The position numbers and the translations under genes were made by a program. Source: Gongronella butleri (Eukaryota; Mucoromycota; Mucoromycetes; Mucorales; Cunninghamellaceae). From it: DNA of 64,000 nt. Below, one piece after another: positions 57,311 to 64,000 of this stretch. The stretch's first letter is position 1. Each line of letters starts with the position of its first letter. Where the stretch lies: contig JAIWZP010000002.1 in the NCBI GenBank assembly GCA_025201375.1, positions 558,001 through 622,000 of the forward strand, given 5' to 3'. Under the pieces are notes generated by a model. It searched no databases. It saw nothing but the letters and a program-made list of their open reading frames with translations, and had not been told where the DNA came from.

Positions 57311-58694
57311 ATTGGTCCTTATTGATTATAAAAAAGTTCAGCAGAATATCTCCATTTGATGCTTTTCAATGTTACAATTGTAATAAATTCTCTTTTTTGC
57401 AGTGTATTATCATATAATACTTTTTGTTTTAGTGCACAAAAAAGAGCAAAAACTGTATTTTGCAAATATGAACCGAAAAAATTGTTTTACAGAATCCAAA
57501 AGCACTTCAGTCGATCTAAGGTGCTTGTTCGGTTTAAATGGAACCCATTTCGCGGCTCAAGATCGCTAGATCATGAGCAACAACGATAAACAAAATCGCC
57601 AAATTTCCTGGGTGTACCTCCGAGGATCGAAAAAATGTAAAATCAAGGTGCTCCAATCGGCGTATCACTGGGCCCCACCATGTAAACGCTTCTATCTAGC
57701 CGTGAAAAATCAAAGAAAGCCTCAAGGTTTATTAGCTCGTTTACGAGTAAAATGACATTTTGTAACATTTGACGTCTTGTTTTCAAATCAGTGCGGCACG
57801 ACAAAAATGGATCTCAAAGGCTCGAAACCAGCATCAGAATAAAGAAAAGACTCCGGTCTTTATGTCTGTGCTAGTGATCATAAGAAATGGTGCGTTGGAT
57901 CCGGCGCTATGCGCGGTCAAAGTCAGCCTCGGTTGTGGCAATTTTTAGACGCGTGAAATCTTGCGCCACCGACGCGATTGACGCGTCTCCCGCTAATGGT
58001 TTGGGTGCATCTTGCTCATGGCTTGCCAGAGCATCCAAATCAAAGCGTGTTTTGTTATGTTTTTCCGAGCTAGTGGCCGCCAAAGAAATATCAATTTGAT
58101 GTTTCTATCCTTGCGTTTTGATTCACTGTTGCACTGCACGCTATAGAAATCATCATTTTGAAATTTTGCGCTTTGTGAGACTTTACCGGCTGAACTATTG
58201 TGTGCCCTTTTTTTTTTTTCTATCGCTCACACTGTTTGCCACAACCCACACGTTAAAGCGATATCACTCGCATTGTCCGTTGCCGAGCAAATCGAGTTTT
58301 AACCTTTATGGAACGTTTGATCGACTTTTGCCAGTTTATTGTCCATTGGAGGAGCATGCAATGTTAAATGACGTCTGAGGGCGTCTCTGTCGAACGGTGC
58401 AAGTGTCACGACGATCAAAGTACAATTCGGCGAGCAATGGCGGAAATTATGAAAACGTTGAATTTCGACAAATGTAGACAACGGCTAGATTGTCCTCTGA
58501 ATTTTAATGTTTTTACACAAGAAGACTGCATTAATATAACCTTTTGGCAAAGTTTGGTGGCATAGCATATAAGATTTATGGAGCGCATGGTTGAACTCGT
58601 GAAATTGTGCCAATCATGAAATAATCGTGAAATAAAATCATAAATACAAAGCGGCAGAGGCCGACCATCGCCATGCCTTCCACTGAAATATCAT
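57311..58694. other. Gene-free stretch with dispersed-repeat remnants
   Basis: No recognised protein. Contains copy C of the degenerate repeat and several GTGATCA and ACGCGT words. Confidence 0.45.
57935..58020 (+). repeat. Dispersed degenerate repeat, copy C
   Basis: GACGCGTGA followed by TTTGGGTGCATCTTGCT corresponds to CGACGCGTGA and CTTGGGTGCATATTGCT in copy B (17576-17660). The order is kept, with different spacing. By eye only. Confidence 0.35.
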
Positions 58695-59684
58695 TTATTT
58701 CGCCTGCACGCGGTTTCTAGCGACAAACAAAATGCCAATACCCAAAATTTCCTTGTTAACCACAGCTTGGTATTCTTGCGACATGAGTTCGTTCAATGTA
58801 GCATAGCCGGCGTCGTCGTCTTTAATGAAATTCGGCCACCATTCACGGAGTTGAGGTACATTGGTGGTGATGGTGGTGTTTTCAGAGCCAAAGACGTCCA
58901 AAATAGCTTGTTTGCAGACCTCCGAGCTGTGATCGCGACAAGTGCTGAGGATGGCGCGCCAACGTTCCTCCACGGGCACCGTCTTGTCGCGAGCGGGTTC
59001 ATATTCGGGTCGGATGGCGCTGAGCGCAAGGGAGGGATTCAATGCAAACATCAGATCCACTCGATCAAAGAACCATCGATGCGAGGCCGCATGCTCGTCT
59101 ATGTCGTGTGTCCAGAGCTCTTCAGCGACGAAAAGCCCCTTGGGCGCAAGCAATTGGCGTGCACGGTCGACCGTCTACTATGAAATTTAGACGCCTACAA
59201 TCATTTTTTCTCCATTTTTTTTTTTTTTACCACACTGGGGTTTTCTTCACAATGGTGGAGCGACTTTGTAAAAATAATCATGTCAAATGAGCCAAGTTCG
59301 ACCTTGTCTGCATATCCCAGGAATGTGTCTTGCAAGAACTCGATGCCCTGTGGCTCCTTTTGGGCCTCTAAAATGTCATCAAACGGCTCAATGCCCGTAA
59401 CATTCACTTTGTCACCATAACGCGCCTTGAGTAGCTTGCAAAAGTGGCCCGATCTACGCAACACGTCATTATTTCACAAAAACCCCCCCTTGGCTCATGC
59501 AATGCTTACCCGCATCCAGCGTCCAGGACGCGGATAGACGAAGGATGGCCCGGGAATTCAGTGTCAATGAGATTCTAAATTGAAATTGCCGTCGGATCAA
59601 TGATGCCATTCGAATATAAAAGCATGTATTTACTGCGATAAAGTCGAGAAAAGGAGCCTTGACTAGGTCGTGAATGGTTTTCAT
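58695..59684 (-). CDS. SAM-dependent methyltransferase (type 11/12 fold)
   Basis: Four exons; start MKTIHDLVKAPFLDFIA at 59684, stop TAA at 58695-58697. The Rossmann-like core has motif I in SIRVLDAGCGSGHFCKLL, motif II GIEPFDD, and FDMIIFTKSLHHCE before the motif IV position, then LLAPKGLFVAEELWTHDIDEHAASHRWFF. The C-terminal half (about 150 residues) has no recognised family and may shape the substrate site. Substrate is unknown. The pattern of a central methyltransferase with a helical cap is common among small-molecule methyltransferases of fungi. Confidence 0.85.
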
Positions 59685-60926
59685 TTGTTATTGTTTTGTT
59701 TTTACAAAAAAGTCTGTTTTTTTCCAGAAAACTCGACAGATTGGTCACTTTTTATACTTTTTTTTTTGTTTATGCGTGCGGAGAATGAACAGCTTTGGAG
59801 CAGCCAATGGGATGTGAAGATCTCGAGATCTCCATCGTTCTTGGCTAAATTGGCCCGTAGAATCGGACAATGCTAGTTCCCATGATTCTCGTACTTTTAA
59901 ATCAATCTGTCCTCACCCAATTTATGACAAATCATTCGATGTACTTGTAAAACCAACACAGTGATTCATTTCTGAGGCTTTGGAGGCTGTATTGCGTATT
60001 AAAAAAAGAGGTCATGAGAGCTTTCTCAATGACAAGCCTGTCACAAGGAAGATAAACCAACGTCTAGGGCTTCTAGTGTTCAAGAGGGACAACAGGTTCA
60101 AATTTGACAACGATTGGACCGCAGTAGCATGAGTTTTGCCGGTTTGAAAATTTGGCGCGCAGGCACGCTCAGCAAAGTATGATTTCGACGCGTCGAATTT
60201 TCGCGTCCAGGGCACCTTTTCAAGTGGTCCCAAGCAATCCACGTGTGCACCTGGCCGAAATGCGCGAAAATACTTCTGTGTCAGGTCATGAGGGACGTGT
60301 TGTCGCTAAATGGCTCCAATTTTTAGAAGTATTTCCTTGTTGTACGATCCCCGACGTGCGAGACACTGTGTGGGCTCGCCATAATACGAATTGACGCAGA
60401 CCGCGTGATCTTGCATTCGTCCAAGTTTCACAGCGATGCAGCAACTCTGACCCGTGATTTTTTGATTAAATTCGCGTTTTCGTATTTTTTGCCATCAATG
60501 CAACCTGAAGACGATCTTTTTGGCTCAAATGAAAACCTGATGCGTTCTTGATGGGCTCGAGGAGTCGCAGGTTGCGGTGAGTCATGGTGCATCACGTCGC
60601 CAATCGACCTGTCACAGCAATTTTGGCGAAAAAGCAAGAAACGACCTACGCAACATGATTTTCCTGCACGATTACTTGTCAACAGGCGCACTGGCGACTG
60701 GTCACCATTCTCATGTGCAAAAGCCAAACACTAATTCATGCATTGTAGCGGCAAAAAGGGGCTGCAATTGGCCACAGAGTGGGCGGGCCATTGTGAACGG
60801 GCTTTGAAATGACGCTGGTGGCTGTTGCCATGGCCACAACAGGGCACACAATTGCCGCTCTTCAGCATTTTTCTTGTCTCTTTTTTTCTTTTTGCATCCC
60901 CTCCTTTTCTTGTTCCTGACGCTACC
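59685..60926. other. Divergent intergenic region, methyltransferase / Rpc82
   Basis: About 1.2 kb. No gene recognised. A minus-strand open frame at 60012-60242 has no match. Confidence 0.45.
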
Positions 60927-63126
60927 ATGTCGACGGCTGCTCGTTTGTGCCGAGAAATCATTGAAGAGGAGTTTGGCGAGTTTCCTTCGGTAAGCCTTGG
61001 TGTGAAAGAGGCAGAAAAGACGCTTTGCCTGCGCCCCCATGAGCTTGTTACTTAGCAACGGCAATTGATCGCGTTTGGGCTGATCTTGCTCTTTTTTCTC
61101 TCTCTTTTTTTCATTTTTTTTTTTTTCAGAAAGTGACATATCAGCTGCTGATCAAGGGGCGCATGTCTTTGAGCGACCTTGTGCGGTTCACCAAACTGAA
61201 GCCGCGGCAGATACGCGAGTCGCTTGTTGTGCTGATCCAGCACGGTGTGTGCTATTTCACCGAACCTGTTCAGACCATTACGACGCGCGACCCAACGTAT
61301 TATGTGATGGACGAGAAAAAAATCCTTCTCAGGCTCCGAATGGGCACCATTCTGCAAATGACAAAAGATATGTTTGGCAAAGAGGTACGATGACGCGCTT
61401 TTGGACGCGCCTTTTGCACTTTTTTTTGCACTTTTCCCGCTCAATTCGCTTTTTTTTGCTGTCAGGCCTTGGAAATCATCAAGCTTGTCTTTGTTAATGG
61501 CCGTCTGTCGCTCGATGCGCTTGCCGATCAGATGCTTGGCGTGGAGCAGGATGGTACGAGTGCAATTGGAGCGTTTTAAAGGAAAGAAAGAGGGACTCAT
61601 GGCTTGTTTTAGTGTGGGCGTCGTACGTCAAGGCCTTCACGATCATGGCCAATGCGCGCTACCTCATGCCCGTGCTACCTGAACACAGCCGGTCGGCGGT
61701 CGATCGACTATTGGAGGCTGAGGAGCGTGAAACAGAGAAATACACGATCACCACGGCTAAAGACTTGCTTGCCATCAAGCTTGCTGCCGTCGCCAGCGTG
61801 GAATCGGAATTGCACGTCGACGAGACCGTGGGCATGGTAAAAAAAAAAAAAAAATGATAAAAAAATTGCAACATGATTGCCGCGACACGAGGGCCGCTCT
61901 CTGACAATCTGCTTTTATAATTTACAGAAACGCAAGGCTGCGGACCCATTGGAGATGATGCAGACCAAGGTAAGTGAACGAAATGATGATTTTGATCTCG
62001 CTTTTCCCTCTTTTTTCTTCTATTTTCTGACGCCATTTTCTCTTTTTTTCTACTTTTTCTTTCAGCGCCTGGCCCTCGATCCATTGGCAGACAAGGCAAA
62101 AGAGGAAGACGACCTGAATGAGGTGGATGAGTCGGTGTTTTTCACGGTGAATTACGACAAGTACAATATGCTTTTGCGCAACGAGATGATTGTCGATTTT
62201 GCCACGGAGAAGCACAATCGCACGGCTGGCCAAATCATTCAGGCCTTCTTTGACCATGGCAAGAAGCAGATGAAGCTGATTTCTGAAGACGATACGCGTA
62301 TGGGATCAAAAAAAAAAATGAAAAAAGAGGGGAAAAGTGCAAGATTTATGCTCTGACCCCCATTTTTTTTTGTTTTTTTTTTTTAGCGCCTGCGACGCCA
62401 TTGCACATTGCGAATCTGTTGCCAGTAGATGTTGCGCAGCGGAACGACATTGTGCTTCAGCACGAGTCGATGTCTGCACATCAAAAACAAACACCTGGTC
62501 TCCAGGACATTGTGCGTGCTTACATTTCACTTTTACAAGCGGATGTGGCTGGGTTTGTCAAAATCAAGGATGGTGCGGGCGCGAACCAGTACACGGTGAA
62601 TTTGGCCAAGCTGCGCACGACGATGAAGCGGCGTGTTCTCGAGTCTTTGCTGCGCGAGCGATTTGGTGTGGCAACGTGCCGCGTTGCGCGTATTCTGATG
62701 GAAAAGGGCAAATTGGATGAGAACCAGGTGCAAAAGTTGGCGATGTTGCCGCCCAAGGACACGCGAGAAAAGCTGGGGCAATTGCAGCTGCAGGGCTTTG
62801 TGGATATCCAAGAAGTGCCAAAGAGCGCGGATCGCACACCCGGCCGCTCGTTCCACCTGTGGTACATTTCGCTCGACAAATGCTACGAGCAGCTGCTCAC
62901 CGACGTCTATCGCACCATTGCCAACCTCCAGCAGCGCAAAAAACACGAGCTCAACCAACGCAGCGCCCTGTTGCAGAAACTCGACCGCGAGGACGTGCGT
63001 AAAAACTTTGATCTGCTCAGTGATCACGACAAGGCGCAACTCGACCACATGAACAAGCTCATCGAGAGGCTTGAAACATCCAAGACCCGACTGGATACCA
63101 TGATCATGATCCTTCGTGATTTTTAA
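60927..63126 (+). CDS. RPC82: RNA polymerase III subunit Rpc82/RPC3, copy 1
   Basis: Seven exons encode about 560 residues. The N-terminus MSTAARLCREIIEEEFGEFPSKVTYQLL begins the first winged helix, and LKPRQIRESLVVLIQHGVCYF is typical of RPC3. Further winged helices include LRTTMKRRVLESLLRERFGVATCRVARILMEKGKL and MLPPKDTREKLGQLQLQGFVDIQEVPKS. The C-terminus is the coiled HLWYISLDKCYEQLLTDVYRTIANLQQRKKHEL. It forms the RPC82-RPC34-RPC31 subcomplex that opens tRNA and 5S gene promoters. The frame is intact and the introns have good splice sites. Confidence 0.95.
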
Positions 63127-63316
63127 GCAAAAATAGTCGTTCTTTTTTTTTTTTGGCAAAACAAAGAAATTCATGCAAATTCTAAGTCATAAAAGCTCAT
63201 TTCATCCTCCGCTTTTTTTCTTTTTCTTTTTTTTTTTGTGCCTTGCTCTTTCATCATTTTTTACTTTCGTTTTTCATCTTTTTCGTGTTTTTTTTCAAAT
63301 TTTCTCCTTTTCGCTC

Positions 63317-64000
63317 ATGTCGTCGTCGTCCATCGTGTGCCATGAGATCATCCGCGAGGAATTTGGCGATCTGACGTCGGTGAGCACGTGTTGCTGAACC
63401 GGATAACATGGTTCACATCATGCTCACCCCCCCTTTTTTTTTAACAAGATGGTGGCGCTTCAATTGATGAAAAGGCGATTTTCGTCCTTAGATGAGCTTG
63501 AGCGAGCAACTCTGCTTACACGGCAGCAAGTGCGCAAGGCGCTGGTGGTCCTGATTCAGCACCAGCTGTGTTTGTTCACGGAGCCCGTTCAGAATCTTGC
63601 GACGGACGACCCGCCGTATTATTTGATTGACGAAACCAAGGTGTTGCTGCGCCTGCGGATGGCTAGATTCATGGAGGTCGCTCAAGAACTCTTTGGTGAC
63701 GAGGTAATTTGGATCAATTCATCAAGTGACACGGTGTAAACAATGGATGCTATCTCACGTTTTCTATCTTTTTAATGAAAAATCTTAGGGTCGCAAGGTT
63801 GCGCAGGCGGTGTACACGTTTGGCTGCCTGTCAGTGGACGAGATGCACAAGCAAACACTGGATATTCTTGGTATTGGAAAGCCAATTGGACGCCGACAAT
63901 GGCACAAGCTGATCAATTTCTCTTTTTTTTTATCATTTTTTTTTAATCGCGCAGCTTGCTTCAACATGATAGAAGAAGGCTTTTTGACGCGTGTATGGCC
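63317..64000 (+). CDS. RNA polymerase III subunit Rpc82/RPC3-like, copy 2 (cut by window end)
   Basis: Starts 190 bp after copy 1. The four exons seen read MSSSSIVCHEIIREEFGDLTS-MVALQLMKRRFSSLDELERATLLTRQQVRKALVVLIQHQLCLF, FTEPVQNLATDDPPYYLIDETKVLLRLRMARF, then GRKVAQAVYTFGCLSVDEMHKQTLDIL and ACFNMIEEGFLTRVW. Copy 1 has the same exon plan, with TEPVQTITTRDPTYYVMDEKKILLRLRM at the same place, so this is a diverged tandem paralogue of about half identity by eye. No stop or frameshift interrupts what is visible. The rest lies outside the window. Confidence 0.85.

Noticed and set aside
60012..60242. Minus-strand frame with MDCLGPL suggesting a retroelement integrase
   Set aside because: A short chance resemblance; no zinc, DDE or reverse-transcriptase motif is near and the frame is soon closed.
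62533..63174. 213-codon minus-strand open frame opposite Rpc82
   Set aside because: Antisense shadow of a well-supported Rpc82 exon, without independent motif or splice evidence.
1..64000. tRNA, rRNA and CRISPR signals
   Set aside because: No cloverleaf with A and B boxes, no conserved rRNA block and no regularly spaced repeats were recognised by eye. A tRNAscan run would settle the tRNA question.

Overview
This is nuclear DNA of an intron-rich fungus. The gene set is fungal: a Yak1 kinase, Dus3, Icp55, an Osh/Kes1 lipid-transfer protein, Vps9 with a CUE tail, a GATA factor with a DUF1752 motif, a GABA-type permease, Cab3 and Rpc82. Introns are short and usually follow GTAAG...(T)n...YAG, with very long T tracts before the acceptor. 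Codon use is unbiased to mildly GC-rich and intergenic DNA is AT-rich. The style suggests an early-diverging lineage such as Mucoromycota or a relative, but the species cannot be fixed from the sequence.

Layout: (+) Yak1 and Dus3 (1.5-7.1 kb); (-) Icp55, divergent from (+) acyl-CoA-binding protein (7.3-10.3); (-) Kes1-like OSBP and Vps9 (11.4-16.4); a gene-free 2.4 kb stretch with decayed repeats; (-) MCT-type transporter, divergent from (+) a hexokinase-like protein that lacks catalytic residues (18.8-23.2); (+) mS41 and a Rieske-domain protein; (-) small coiled-coil protein, divergent from (+) kanadaptin; (-) Nudix hydrolase, divergent from (+) PSP1-domain protein and Cab3; a 2.5 kb stretch full of palindromic TACTGTATCATAC-type words; (+) SH3/EH adaptor, GABA-type permease and a double dsRBD-like protein; a 463 bp element with 12 bp terminal inverted repeats; (-) secreted GH20 hexosaminidase; (+) GATA factor, followed by a diverged tandem duplication; (-) TDG/MUG glycosylase, divergent from (+) epsilon-COP; two secreted GH25 lysozymes; (-) methyltransferase; two tandem (+) Rpc82/RPC3 paralogues, the second cut by the window edge.

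Most genes are independent housekeeping loci. Themes that recur are endosome/Golgi traffic (Vps9, Osh, epsilon-COP, SH3-EH), nutrient use (GATA factor, GABA-type permease, MCT-type carrier, hexokinase-like protein) and secreted wall-active enzymes (GH20, two GH25). Points that merit follow-up are the hexokinase-like pseudoenzyme, the 4-nt, 9-nt and 17-nt micro-exons, the orphan dsRBD-like protein, the terminal-inverted-repeat element, the palindrome-rich spacer and the tandem Rpc82 pair. No tRNA, rRNA or CRISPR array was recognised.
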